Positions 23,879-34,745 of a stretch of DNA of 64,000 nucleotides are shown here, one piece after another. Numbering within the stretch: position 1 is the first letter of the stretch; each line of letters starts with the position of its first letter. Origin of the DNA: Manduca sexta. Lineage: Eukaryota > Arthropoda > Insecta > Lepidoptera > Sphingidae. The stretch covers positions 10,543,291-10,607,290 of the forward strand of contig NC_051135.1 in the NCBI RefSeq assembly GCF_014839805.1, read 5' to 3'. The position numbers were made by a program, and so were the translations under genes. The notes beneath the pieces were generated by a model. The model saw only the letters and a program-made list of their open reading frames with translations, was not told the origin of the DNA and ran no database searches.

Positions 23879-24127
23879 ACCTCTGACTTTTCTAAAAAAA
23901 TATGTATGTATTCTTTGTGAATTATCGCTTGCTTTAACGGTGAAGGGAAAAATCGTGAGGAAACCTGCATACCTGAGACATTTTCTATTAGGAATTTTCG
24001 AGGGTGTGTGAAGTCTACCAATCCGCACTGGGCCAGCGTGGTGGACTAAGGCCTAATCCCTCTCAGAAGTAGAGGAGGCCCGTGCTCAGTGGGACAGTAT
24101 ATAATACAGGGCTGGTAATATTATTAT
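23879..24127 (+). mobile_element. SINE-A, head missing
   Basis: Begins at ACCTCTGACTTTTCT, just after where box B would be, so it is 5'-truncated. The body is close to the reference: ATCGCTTGCTTTAACGGTGA, CCTCTCAGAAGTAGAGGAGG, and tail GGCTGGTAATATTATTAT. Confidence 0.8.
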
Positions 24128-24375
24128 AATGATGGATTTAACAATACGGCCTAACATAAGACCAGCGCTGGTTTCATTGCAAGCATGGTGACTTGGAAGC
24201 CGTTTTGTGATATCCTTAAATTTAGGTCTTTGCTTTTTTGTTTTTGGATTTGTTTATCACAAAGTGCTTTTCTTTCAATTGCTATGAAGTCGTAAAGAAA
24301 CAATGTGTTTACACTCTTTAATTTTAGTATGAATGATAATTTATAACTGCGCTATGGACGTCATCATAAAACAAG

Positions 24376-24668
24376 TAGCGATAGCCTAGTTGGGTGTGGA
24401 ACGGACTGCCGAGACGAATGTCCGCTGGTTTAAATCCCAAGGGCACACACCTCTGACTTTTATAAAATTACGTGTGTATTCTTTGTGAATTATCGCTTGC
24501 TTTAACGATGAAGGAAAACATCGTGAGGAAACCTGCATACCTGAGAAGTTCTCTATCGAAATTTTGAGGGTGCGTGAAGTGTACCAATCCGTACTAGATC
24601 AGCGTGATGGACTAAGGCCTAATCCCTCTCAGTAGTAGAGAAGGCTGACAGGGCTGATACTATATTAA
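24376..24668 (+). mobile_element. SINE-A, nearly full length
   Basis: Head with box A (TAGCCTAGTTG) and box B region GGTTTAAATCC, body as in the reference copy. About 30 bp before the tail (the GTGCTCAGCAGTGGG segment) are deleted. It ends GGGCTGATACTATATTA. Confidence 0.8.
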
Positions 24669-25727
24669 AACGGATATCAAACTTAATATCAATGCAAAAC
24701 ATAAATTTAACAGTAAAGGCAATTATTACCTTCACTCAAATGCCTTAAAAAAAAATATTCCGTGCTCCAAAAAACCGTGATATCACCTTACAAATTCCAA
24801 TTAAACTTCCATATTATACGTTTTACATTCAAAATAATGCACGAAAATGTATGCAGATAATTGATGTGTCAGGCACAGGTGGAAGCGCATCGTACACCGA
24901 GCCTAACAATGGGCGTGTAGCGCGAATTATACTCACGGACACGAATGGCGTAATATTTAATTGTAACATTCGTGCAACTGTAATTTTTAATTGTAATATT
25001 GTTGGTTAATTGACGGATGGTTTTTAATGTGTGTTGGTTTTGTCGTGTTGTTTACTTGATAGAATATATAAGTAACAAAAACCTTTTAGATTTTTAATCT
25101 ACATTTGTATTCAATATCTTTAATAGAAAAAAGCTAAAATATATCATTAAAGTGCGTTATTTTTTTTTGGTTACTTCTAGAAAATAATCCGACGAAATCA
25201 GTGACCTCTTCTTCTGAAGTTGGAACGTATAACTACAAACAATCCAACTAGTTGAGTGACATTTCGTAGTTGGTTGAAACACGAGGTGTTGCGAACAAAA
25301 GATCACGGGTGTTGCGAACAAGATAGAGAACAAAAAGAACACAAATTCATTGCTTTTTTTACTTACTCATGCATTAGAGTAATAAATCATAAAAATCTTA
25401 AACATTTCTCCACTAAACACCCGCGAGCGTAACACTTCATCCATTATATAACCGGCAGATATCAGAGGCGCATTGTTCGCATTTCGGACGCAAATACATA
25501 CATGAACCGCTAGTTCGAAGTTTGTACCATTTGTAAAGCGTTTCAATATAGCTTTATAATATATATCATCACAACTTTCGTTTTTAGAGGTAGACAGATG
25601 TGAAAAGGTTAGTGTGATGCATAGAATGGAATATAAAATGCGTGAGTGAGATGAAAGAGAGAAAACGTTTGGAAACGACGGACACAAGACGTCATACAAA
25701 AAATGCAATTAATTCGAAAAGTAAAGT
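24669..25727. other. gene-free stretch
   Basis: Holds the 113-codon minus-strand frame 25367-25708, the second-longest in the window. It shows no domain, biased codon use or splice context, so I do not call it a gene. ATCACGGGTGTTGCGAACA-type sequence near 25270-25320 contains a short direct repeat (GGTGTTGCGAACAA). Confidence 0.4.
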
Positions 25728-25735
25728 TTTGGAAC

Positions 25736-26010
25736 CATTGACATATATTCTATGGACACGAACGTCCATATAAACTATTCATTCACTTGAACAACAAATA
25801 ATTTTACTTATTTGACTAATATTTTTTATTCCAATGCAGGTTTACACTTAGACTCCAGTTTTTATATCTTGAGCGCCACTCCGTACACAACCAAAAGCTG
25901 TCAATATTGACCATACTAATGGCAGTTTGAATGGATATCAGTTCAAATGATTTGATCACAGTGAATGTTCGGAACGCCAAATCTTGTACGTAGCACATAT
26001 TATATCGATG
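25736..26010. mobile_element. CATYGA inverted-repeat element, copy 2 (275 bp)
   Basis: Flanked by a perfect 8-bp target duplication TTTGGAAC (25728-25735 and 26011-26018). It is the shortest copy: the block between the CCATATAAACTATT landmark and the ACTTGAACAACAAAT landmark, present in the other two, is missing. The left terminus is CATTGACATATATTC and the right terminus, reverse-complemented, is CATCGATATAATATG. Confidence 0.8.
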
Positions 26011-26689
26011 TTTGGAACAAATCCCACATAGATATAGCACATTTTACTAATTATGAGGTACCATGTAATAAAGGGTCTTTTGTCATTTATCTGGTAAAGT
26101 TCTAGACTTCTTGCTAATACTAAGCAGTCTTAAATATCTACAGATTAGTTTCGAAATCGTACCTTCTTAAAGCAATAATTAAGAGTCAATTTTGAATGTA
26201 TATCTTACTTACTTTTGTCTGTAATCCGGACGGACATAACCTCAAATTCCTTAACAAAGGTTTTTATGAATAGTTTGCACATAAAAGCAATGACTTGAGT
26301 CATCGGAGTAATGAATACATCGTTACCTTGAATGACGTTAATAGAGAAAGCATGTTTACGAGATTATTATGAAATTACGACAATCATCACGTTGGATGGG
26401 CCATGATTAATCAATGATGATGTTCTTTGAATCACAATTAGTGTTAGCAAGTTTAATATCGCTTTCGGTTTCAATCGCGTGCTTCTCAACGCTGTAGATG
26501 AAAGTAAACAGTACGATACGCATCGGTTTTTGAGGTTGATTGCTCTTTTATTTACTACCTTATTATTGTTGGTTTAGGTATGTTACTTTGGTAACATTAT
26601 AATGTATTTTGTATACATCAATAGGATATACAGAAAAAAAGAACGTAAGAAATATAAACCTAAACTAATTAACACAATAATATTATAGA

Positions 26690-27078
26690 CTAGCTTTTAC
26701 CTTCAGCTCCGTTCGCTTGAAAAAGTTTTCCGGGATGAATATTTTTCTGATATAAAAAGCAGCCTATAACACTAAGAAATAATATAGCTGCCTATTAGTG
26801 AAAAAAAAATCAAAATCGGTCTAGTAGTTAGTGACCTGGTATAAAATTTAATAAAATGCTTTATTCATCACGTAGGCGAACATAGTTGCACTTATAAGTA
26901 AATGTACATGAGAATATTTAATTATTATTTAAACAAAGTCGTTTATATAACTAAAAACATTTTATATTGGACAAACCTATAGCATTCAGGAATAATGTAA
27001 TTTCCTATTAAACAATTTCAAAATCGGTAGTTAGAGATCAGCGCGTTCAAATAAAATCTTCAGCTATATTAGTATAGG
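26690..27078 (-). mobile_element. Helitron Hel-5, copy 1, with nested insertion
   Basis: The minus-strand 3' end is CTAG then T (26690-26693), and the 5' end near 27078 reads CCTATACTAATATAGCTGAA (TC changed to CC). The interval about 26848-26945 is foreign: it is a copy of repeat G, also seen at 33340 and 34235. Outside it, the AGTAGTTAGTGACC and GATCAGCGCGTTCAAA blocks match the other Hel-5 copies. Confidence 0.7.
26848..26945 (-). repeat. repeat G copy nested in Helitron Hel-5
   Basis: Minus-strand reading AAGTGCAACTATGTTCGCC, TACGTGATGAATAAAGCA and TTTTATT. It has an AATAAA signal and an A/T tail like a retroposon 3' end. It interrupts the Hel-5 copy and is therefore the younger insertion. 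Confidence 0.55.
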
Positions 27079-27574
27079 TTATACTATTCCGGTTTTAACG
27101 TTATAGTATGAAGGATGATTAATGAGCCATCTTCGGCTTTGCGTAATATCGGAACTTATACAAGTAAACCTCGAATAGATATATAGTTATCGTCTATCGC
27201 AAGCGGAGACCTAGATACTCGAAGTCATTATATATCGATAAAGCAGTCTGTCCTCACTATTGCAATATTTTTCATGTTTCAACAATATCCACGTAAAAGT
27301 AAGTTTTTATTACGTAGATCGGAATAAGCGGTCGGTTGGCCGGTCTTCTGATATTAGATGTTCAAAATAAACACACTCTAGTTTTCTATCCCTAAGGAGC
27401 AGGCAGGGACGTAACTGCATCGCCACTTGAAACTAACTTCATATCACTCATAGATTGATGAAATTTGTACATAAGTAACAGAGGCCGGATCAAAGATCTC
27501 TTCCTAGAATTATTAACGCTAATAAAATCAAAATATATTGGAATAATATTTCCGAACGATAAGGCTGTCGTATA

Positions 27575-27939
27575 CATCGACGTATATTCTATAGACACGA
27601 ACGTCCATACAAACTGTTTGTTCGAAATTTGGAGCCAGAACTTAAGTTCGCTACAGCGCTAAAACATCAATCGTAGTCTAACCAAAACGAGTGCTAAAGC
27701 GCTTTGAACATAGTATAAGTAAAATGGCGAACTAAACGTCACTATTATAACCTATTTAATTCCTCGAAAAACAAATAATTTTACTTACTTGATTTGTATT
27801 CACATCCAGGTTTACATTTAGCCTCGATTCTTATATTATGAGCGCGTGGTCAGGTGTACGGATTGCAGTACAGTAGAGTCGAACACATTGAGTGTTCGCA
27901 ACGCCAGATCTAGTATGTAGTACATAATATATATCGTTG
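27575..27939. mobile_element. CATYGA inverted-repeat element, copy 3 (365 bp)
   Basis: The longest copy. The flanks GTCGTATA (27567-27574) and GTCCTATA (27940-27947) are an 8-bp target duplication with one difference. It keeps an extra internal block (about 27630-27735, including CAGAACTTAAGTTCGCTACA) that is absent from copies 1 and 2, so the shorter copies look like nested internal deletions. It has no coding capacity. Confidence 0.75.
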
Positions 27940-27947
27940 GTCCTATA

Positions 27948-28889
27948 TGTCTTTTCAATACATGAAGTTAGCGTTAACGATTATAAAGAGGTATCATCGC
28001 TACGGCCCCTGGTCTAGTTTAATCCAAAAAAAAAATAATCACTTAGCACTATTGCAAGTTACAATACCGTTCTTACTACACACGATAAAAACATAGAAAT
28101 CATACAGGCTAATGGTGATTTGCGATATTAAAGCGCTTTTTGCGCTTTACATAATTGTACGTAACACGCTACAATTGTCATTACAATCTCTTCCTGCATT
28201 TTGGAGTGTTATGCGACTAATTTATTTGCGTAATTAACTAAAGATTTTGAGATTACAATTGAATATTTAAATTTTAATGGTGTTACGGAGTTTTGTTACG
28301 TCAGTTTTGATGGTGAGATCTATTGTTGCTTTAGGTTTAGATTTTGTCCGAAAAGATTTTATACTAGATCACGATTCTTATATAATTTTGAATCAAATGT
28401 TTGGTGTTGACTTGATACGCCAATATTTGAACAAACAAATGAACAATAATTTCAAATGTTGGTTTATGTTCTGTTTCCTCTTCCTCGCGACTTTGTTGGT
28501 GGTAGGATATATTTTATATCCGCCCGGATAGCAACCAGCGTACGTGTGTCATGAAATTGCTCATAGTTTTCATATCATGCTTATTCTGAAATTATATAAT
28601 TTAATTATCCACATACTTCCTAAAAGTGGTAACGGCATTTATAAGCTGACGATATTACGAATCGATTGTTTATCGATTAACAGTTCATATTGGGGTCAAC
28701 GACACACAATCGCATACAAAGGCAACGGTATACGAAAGACATTTAGCGAGAATTAACCACATTTGGGTTAGTGCGTTTGCGTTTTAAAAGAAAGTTGGGG
28801 TAATTGTTTTTAATGGAGATAAATGAATATTAATGAAAGTTACAAATGGAGAGAAAATATATAAATAAAAAATAGCAGTTTTTATGTAT
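27948..28889. other. gene-free stretch with an 84-codon frame
   Basis: The plus-strand frame 28277-28531 ends in a hydrophobic WFMFCFLFLATLLVVGYILY, but nothing else supports it as a gene and A+T-rich DNA readily yields such peptides. GCGATATTAAAGCGC and TTTTTGCGC lie near 28120. Confidence 0.35.
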
Positions 28890-28955
28890 ATTTAATTATA
28901 TAATCGCATTGGGTGTAACTCCTGTAAGATTATATTTAATAAATAAGTAAATAAT
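28890..28955 (+). repeat. retroposon 3' tail, copy 2
   Basis: CGCATTGGGTGTAACTCC then TGTAAGATTATATTTAATAA and AATAAGTAAATAA. Identity with copy 1 starts at TATAATCGCATT and nothing upstream is shared, as expected for independent 5'-truncated insertions. Confidence 0.55.
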
Positions 28956-29942
28956 ATCATATAACTAACTTATTATATGAAGACCGGGTGTTAAATGTTA
29001 TATTTGAAGTTTTCATGTTGTATAGTTATTAATGCATGCAAATTACAAAGCAAAATAGCCGTGAAATAATTTTATAATAAGTATGTTTATAAATAATCGA
29101 ATGAATTTTTAAACAAATTATTTTGTTATTCTCTAAGTTGAACGTCTAACAATATAAATTACATAACACAACAATAGATGCTTAATTCTAAAGTATACAA
29201 TCCAATTTGGTACAAGATAAATTTTGGCAACACGCGTCAACAAGATGTCACTTCGCTAATAAATCATATTCGACGTACATACCGTTACAAATCATCCATG
29301 GCATCGATTAACAAACAAAAAATGTAAACATGACAGCTCACGCGCGTTCGGAACGATGTTTGTTAAAGGAAATGTCGACTCACTTTCCAAACGGCTGTAC
29401 TTTTTACGGCTATTTTTAAAGTTCAATATAAGTTTTTGTATAAAAATAATAAATTTTGATTTAACTGGCTGTATGGATAATAGGTGTGTCATATTTTGAA
29501 ATAAAAAAATGTAATTAATTTAATAATGTCGATAAAACATTGTTCTTTTTTCAAATTTATTAGATGACAGCTACAAAAAAAGAAAACAATGACAACGATC
29601 GTGAATGTATCGGTCAAATTCGAAATTCGAAAGTCGATCATCGAATACAAAATCTTTAGTCTTCACAAAGCTATCTACATTGGGCAAACGTTACTTGATC
29701 GAGTTACTGTACTTATCGTGTTTTTGTCGTCTTCAATTCACCGAGCGACCTTAAAAGTCGACCGACCGCCTAATTACCTGTCGATTTTACATTTTTGTGT
29801 TGTTCAACGTTTCATATAGTTGATGAAATTAGAACGTGATAATTTGTAAATGTGTATGTAATGTGTCTAAAAGTGAAATTCGTGGCCTCCCGAAGGTCAG
29901 CGTAGGAAGGAAAAGGTATCTGCATTAAATATTATTGTATTA
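28956..29942. other. gene-free stretch
   Basis: CG-containing motifs cluster at 29575-29770 (for example GACCTTAAAAGTCGACCGACC) but without a promoter layout. Confidence 0.4.
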
Positions 29943-30091
29943 TCCTTGCATATAAAACAAAGTCCCACAACAAGTCGTTCTGTCTGGATGCGTTAAACTC
30001 AAAAACTACCGGACAATTTTTTATGGAATTTGGTATGAATATAGTATGAAACCCTGGGAAGGACATAGGTGAAGCCGCGAGTAAAAGTTAG
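29943..30091 (+). mobile_element. Helitron fragment Hel-4, copy 1
   Basis: Starts TCCTTGCATATAAAACAAAG and ends GAAGCCGCGAGTAAAAGTTAG (CTAG changed to TTAG). It contains CTACCGGACAATTTTTTATG and AATTTGGTATGAATATAG, the family's internal block. The portion between the CCCTGGGAAGG landmark and the 3' tract is deleted relative to 47550. Confidence 0.65.
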
Positions 30092-31111
30092 CATTGTATT
30101 AAAACCGACACATTATTGTAAACATGTATTTTTAAAGTATTATGTTGTCTTGTGTCACCTGATTACTTAGTCGTTTCCACCCATGAAAGTGATACTAAAA
30201 AAATCTTGGGTGCGTTATCGACCTTTATCGAAGGGAATGGAATTTGAGGCTCTTTGGTAATGGAACTGATCACACGAAACGTAACAGTAATGCTATTTTT
30301 TGCGCAGTTTTTTTGAGACTATAATACTTATTCGAACAAACCTAGATCTGTAGACAAACTGATTACAATATGGCTCAATTTTGATTGAGTATATAAAGAA
30401 CGTAAACATTACTTTTACACACTAATACAAGCACTGGTATCTGTTATAGCATAGTACTAGAATTGATTTCAGTTTTGTACTATTTCTAAACGATTATTTG
30501 AAATTAGAATCTATATTTAAAATTAAGAAAAAAATTAAGCACGCCTCGTGAGAATACATTGCTTAGTTTTCATTTTACGCAAATAATATTATAATAGACG
30601 TTTCAAATAACAATAAAGTAAATAATGCGATTATCAAGTTTCTAGAACGATGATAAAAGTAAAAAAAATAAAACAACAAAAAAGATAAATGCAAATTGCA
30701 ACGCATAGTGTTACAATCGTGTCTGTCATCTTAATGAATTATTAAACGTATGTATTTTTAATTAAGTAAAATTGATTACCGATATGGCAATATTAATTAA
30801 CGAGATTACTGATTGGGAGCTCATTTGGTTTGGTAATATACATACGTGTTATAAATAAAATGTACAAATGCATAATTAGGTTTGCAAAAAATACGAAAGT
30901 GATAAAACAGTTCGTAAATGGGTAAATATGACAACGGCTAATACCAATCGCTTTAAAAGGTGAGTTTAGATATTTATTGAAAGGAAGCGATCTATCGTGA
31001 TGTTTTATCAGACAGTGTGCTGCGCGTGCGCATATATGTGTATACTATGGAAACAGTTTAGTCGATGTCTTATTCTCTCCCAGTGAGCGTCCTGAGCCGA
31101 GGTTCGTAACC
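30092..31111. other. gene-free stretch before the 260-bp hAT-like element
   Basis: TGTGCTGCGCGTGCGCATA near 31015 is a small CG cluster. No exon or repeat recognised. Confidence 0.4.
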
Positions 31112-31119
31112 CGTTAGTG

Positions 31120-31379
31120 CAGGAGTTCCCTAAAAGTTCGCCGTAGACAGTAAAGAGGGGCGGAGTGAGTCGATCCTCTAATTATTGGACACCAAAAATG
31201 TTTGCGTCAATTTTATTTTGTGGTGTTTTAATTTTCGTTTCGATTAACCAAACCTAACTACTATTATTGTAGGTACCTATTTCTTTCGACTGTCTTCTTC
31301 AAATAGCTAGGATAGGGCGCTGTGAAAAAATACTGAACTTGTAACTGCGGCGCGGGTTACAAAAGATTGGGAGCCCCTG
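31120..31379. mobile_element. 260-bp non-autonomous hAT-like transposon
   Basis: The ends are CAGGAGTTCCCTAAAAG and, reverse-complemented, CAGGGGCTCCCAATCTTTT, variants of the CAGGGGTTCCCAAACTTTT terminus widespread in hAT-derived elements. It is flanked by a perfect 8-bp target duplication, CGTTAGTG, at 31112-31119 and 31380-31387. The interior is A+T-rich and encodes nothing. Confidence 0.9.
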
Positions 31380-31984
31380 CGTTAGTGGGTTCTCTGCTTG
31401 GTCGCATACTGGAGTCTGAAATTTATGCTCGATTTAGCGATGGCATGCACCCTATCGCGTCCTGGGACAGAATAAACACGGCGAAAAGTAGGCTCATTAG
31501 TTCGCCTTTGCCTCTGAGAATAAAAAACATAAGTGTGTATATTACTCGCACTAAACTTAGCGTAGTACTCAAAATATTTACTCGTTTTGAGCAAAGCAAT
31601 ATCGGTTTTGGGTTTTTATGAACAGATATTGCATTGGCCAACGCAAATATTTGCTCAAGTATAGAGCTATTATTGAACATATAGCCCTACTAGCTTGACT
31701 GCTTTGGAAATACCTATTCGCTTACTGATCACCATAAAAGTGAAAATACGCCGTGACTTGCTTGTTTTTGCCGTGTTTCATATCCGCTAGTGTGTGTCGA
31801 GTTTTAAAGCCAGTAATTACAGTAAGGTAATATAAACTGTTAATAATATTCATCTCTATAGAATTTGTCAAAATATCAACAAATTATATGTTATTTTTAT
31901 GATTACTTGATATTCTTTAAGACAAATATAAATTCTGATTAAATTTGACTTAGAAGGAAAAAGATAAATAAAAAAAAAATCTAT

Positions 31985-32075
31985 GATTGTTTTCGCGATA
32001 AATTTGTTTAATTTTAATTCTCAACATTTCGAAGACTGCAGCCTTCATGATGACGGGAAAGACTAACAATTGTAA
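31985..32075 (+). repeat. repeat F, copy 4
   Basis: TTTTCGCGATAAATTTG, then TTCTCAACATTTCGAAGACT, GCAGCCTTCATGATGACGGG. The hairpin segment is preserved although the rest has drifted. Confidence 0.55.
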
Positions 32076-32750
32076 AGTACTTTTAATCAAATGTTAAGCA
32101 TTCACATAAGAATAAGAAGTCATTATTATAAATCTAAATTGGTATTACAATTTTGAATCATTAAAAAATTACTTACCCATTATTAGTATTTCATTGACGA
32201 CTTTTTTTGTAGTACAATAACATTGTCATAAAAATGATTAGGAAAGGCTTTCAGCTTCATAATTAAAATATTGAGAGATTTCAGTAAAAAGTTTAAATGC
32301 ATTCGCCTTTTACGTACAATGTGAAAATATTTTATGAGAGATTTATTTGAAATTCTCATTAAAAATATGCGGGGAAATGTGACAATAATTTAAAAATGAC
32401 TATTTATTTAAATAATGTTAAAAAATAATTGATGTATAAACATTTTATGTTGATATAAAAAGTGAAAAGATAATAAAATTATAATACTTAAGTACATTGC
32501 CTCCATAAAGCGAGTCTAGAGAAAGTAGGTTCCATACAATGTCACCGGTATATGAGACTTATCAGATTAAGCGGGACTTATGATAAAGATACGTTATAAG
32601 CCGGATTCTGTAAGGATAAAATAGTTTCTTTTATCTCGGATTTTAGATATCATTTGTTGTATTTACAATACACGTAATAGCGAAGAGTGCCTTGGTTACA
32701 TTTGTGCTTACGGAGAGTTAAAAAATTTATATTTTGTTGTATTAACGATA

Positions 32751-32950
32751 CTGCCTTGGTGGCGTAGTTGTACTAAATGCTCAGTATGGCAGTGCTCCGA
32801 GGTCTTGGGTTCGAATGACGGGTCAGGCAAAGTGATATTTGGGTTTTTATGCTCTGTACCAGCCCGGAGTCTAGAATTTGGGCCCGATATGGCGATAGGC
32901 TCGCCCCCTATCACATCATGAGACGGAATACACTTGACGAAAAGTGGTGA
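32751..32950 (+). mobile_element. SINE-B, 3'-truncated
   Basis: tRNA-like head with box A TGGCGTAGTTG (32760-32770) and box B GGTTCGAATGA (32808-32818), then the body landmarks CAGCCCGGAGTCTAGAATTT and TATCACATCATGAGACGGAA. It stops at GAAAAGTGGTG, losing about 50 bp of 3' end, and repeat E begins immediately after. Confidence 0.82.
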
Positions 32951-32954
32951 ATCT

Positions 32955-33225
32955 TAAAAATTATTTAGTGGCAGCTCGGAGTCAGGAAAGTTGGCGGTGT
33001 GATACCACCGTCCCTCGAAGAGCATGTAAATCCGATGGTGCTGCGTTTAATCTCTCTCCGGTCACGTCGGATTGTCGTTTCACCGGACTATGAGAGTGAA
33101 GGAACAGGGAGAGCACCTGTGTATCGCACACATTTTGCACTATAATATCTCTTGCGTACTTGGTTTAGCTCCCTTGAGATTGGCCGCCATGGCCGAAATT
33201 TGGTTAGGAATCAATCATTATAAAT
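32955..33225 (-). repeat. repeat E, copy 3
   Basis: Plus-strand reading TTTAATCTCTCTCCGGTCAC, CATGAGAGTGAAGG-type motif (ACTATGAGAGTGAAGG), then GAGATTGGCCGCCATGGC. It follows directly on a truncated SINE-B, so one element probably landed in or beside the other. Confidence 0.6.
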
Positions 33226-33334
33226 GAGAAATTTTGTGAAAATGTTTAGTAGTTTGTTAAAAACGCAGAAACAACTGAATTGGATTTGAATGAAACATGG
33301 CACACACCACCTGAATTTGAATAACTAAAATAAA

Positions 33335-33415
33335 ATATACATCACGTAGGCGAACATAGTTGAAATCATGATGAGTCAAGGTACATGAAAATATTTAATT
33401 ACAATAATAATTTCT
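33335..33415 (-). repeat. repeat G, copy 2
   Basis: Plus-strand ATCACGTAGGCGAACATAGT, then GTACATGAAAATATTTAATT, same order as in the nested copy at 26848 but without its intact AATAAAGCA end. Confidence 0.5.
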
Positions 33416-33559
33416 CCAATTAATTCGCTTATATAAATACATAACAGATCAATACATAGCCTACTTTTATCCTGGTAATTTTCTCCCATAGGAAATAATC
33501 TAATTGTTTATTGTGATTTTTAAATAGACGGTCTTAGCGTCATATAGGTTGCGCCTTGA

Positions 33560-33955
33560 ATCGCTAGTGTCTTAGTGATTTGTAACGGGAACGGCTTTTT
33601 GCGCGGGTGAAGCCGTGAGCAACATCTAGTTTTAAATATCATTATATCATTATAATTGTATGATCATTTCGACACTATTTTAACAAAACTAAAATATTCT
33701 TCAACTAAATAAATTAATCAAATTAATTTGTGTTATCACAAAATGCGCTTTAAATTGCGAATGATTTGGTTACTTGTTGTGAGAACGGCTTCTTGCGTGG
33801 GTGAAGTCGCGAGCAACACCTAGTTTTAAATATCGTTTAATAACAAAATTTGTTATTTTATGATTATTTTGGTACTGTTTACACAAAATTATTAAATTTA
33901 AGAGACTCTTTAACTAAATTTAGATTAATTAATTTATATATCACAAAATTACTTT
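33560..33955 (+). repeat. diverged tandem pair containing Helitron 3' ends
   Basis: Two units of about 190 bp lie head to tail. Each has GAACGGCTT-TTGCG-GGGTGAAG, then GCGAGCAAC and CTAGTTTTAAATATC (33629 and 33822), then a similar A+T-rich stretch ending near ATATCACAAAAT. The GC-rich core plus CTAG is a Helitron 3' terminus. Because the sequence beyond CTAG is also repeated, the duplication involves host DNA as well. Confidence 0.5.
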
Positions 33956-34234
33956 GAAGAGATTGTTAAACATCAATTTTATTTCAGACAAAATAATTTG
34001 TGTTTAAGTATTTTAGTAGGCTTAGTTCCTGTTATGTCGAGTATTGTAATATTATATTTCCAAGTACGATTGTTATTTTGCGCCGCTAAGATCCGGAGAA
34101 AGTGCTATTACCGTTCTAACCTATTGCAGATATAAAATATCGACATAGAAATGATCGTATGAAGCCAGATATGACTCGTCGTATACATATAAATAAGACT
34201 TATGATAAATGCATATTTCTGTGAATATGTTTTG

Positions 34235-34310
34235 ATTTTTTTAAATAATTAATTATTCTCATGTACCTAGACTTATTGTAAGTGCAATTATGTTCGTCTA
34301 CGTAATATTG
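34235..34310 (+). repeat. repeat G, copy 3
   Basis: ATTCTCATGTACCTAGACTT, GTAAGTGCAATTATGTTCG and TCTACGTAATATTG match repeat G on the plus strand. A separate GAATAAAGCATTTTATTTTA end occurs at 34572-34592. Confidence 0.5.
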
Positions 34311-34519
34311 TATTGACATATTTAATGACTCGCTTCCTATTTTCAAAAAGAAAATATTGAGCTCGCTTGTTGAAATCTAAATCTAGTTTTATATTCAGTG
34401 TTATATTTAAAATATACTGCACTTATGGTGCAGCCAATTGTTTATTGTTATGTAATAATATGTTCCTGCTGTGACAACCTGTAATTAACACTACACTGAA
34501 GCAATTACACGAAATGTAA

Positions 34520-34605
34520 CAAATAACTATGTATGGTGTATGTTTTATTGGTTGTCCAAATAAATAAATAATGAATAAAGCATTTTATTTTATTTATTTA
34601 TTTTG
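34520..34605 (+). repeat. A+T-rich retroposon tail
   Basis: TTGTCCAAATAAATAAATAA and GAATAAAGCATTTTATTTT in succession look like two abutting polyadenylation-type 3' ends. No body is attached. Confidence 0.3.
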
Positions 34606-34679
34606 TTACATGTTTGTTCCCGTGGGAAATGTTTACCTGATTTTTATATGGTGGTCGTTTGCATAGTATAGATGGCGCT

Positions 34680-34745
34680 GTAAGTCGCTACGTGATTTTT
34701 ATAGCGGGAAAGATTTCCACGCAAATGAAGCCGAGAGCAACACTT
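34680..34745 (+). mobile_element. Helitron 3' end remnant
   Basis: TTCCACGCAAATGAAGCC followed by GAGAGCAACACTTA resembles the 3' tract of the two units at 33560-33955. No 5' end could be matched. Confidence 0.35.

Noticed and set aside
25367..25708. 113-codon minus-strand frame
   Set aside because: No domain, signal peptide or splice context; frames of this size occur by chance in 64 kb, and the peptide shows no family resemblance.
28277..28531. 84-codon frame with C-terminal hydrophobic segment, possible micropeptide
   Set aside because: A+T-rich DNA generates hydrophobic peptides easily; no conserved context or promoter seen.
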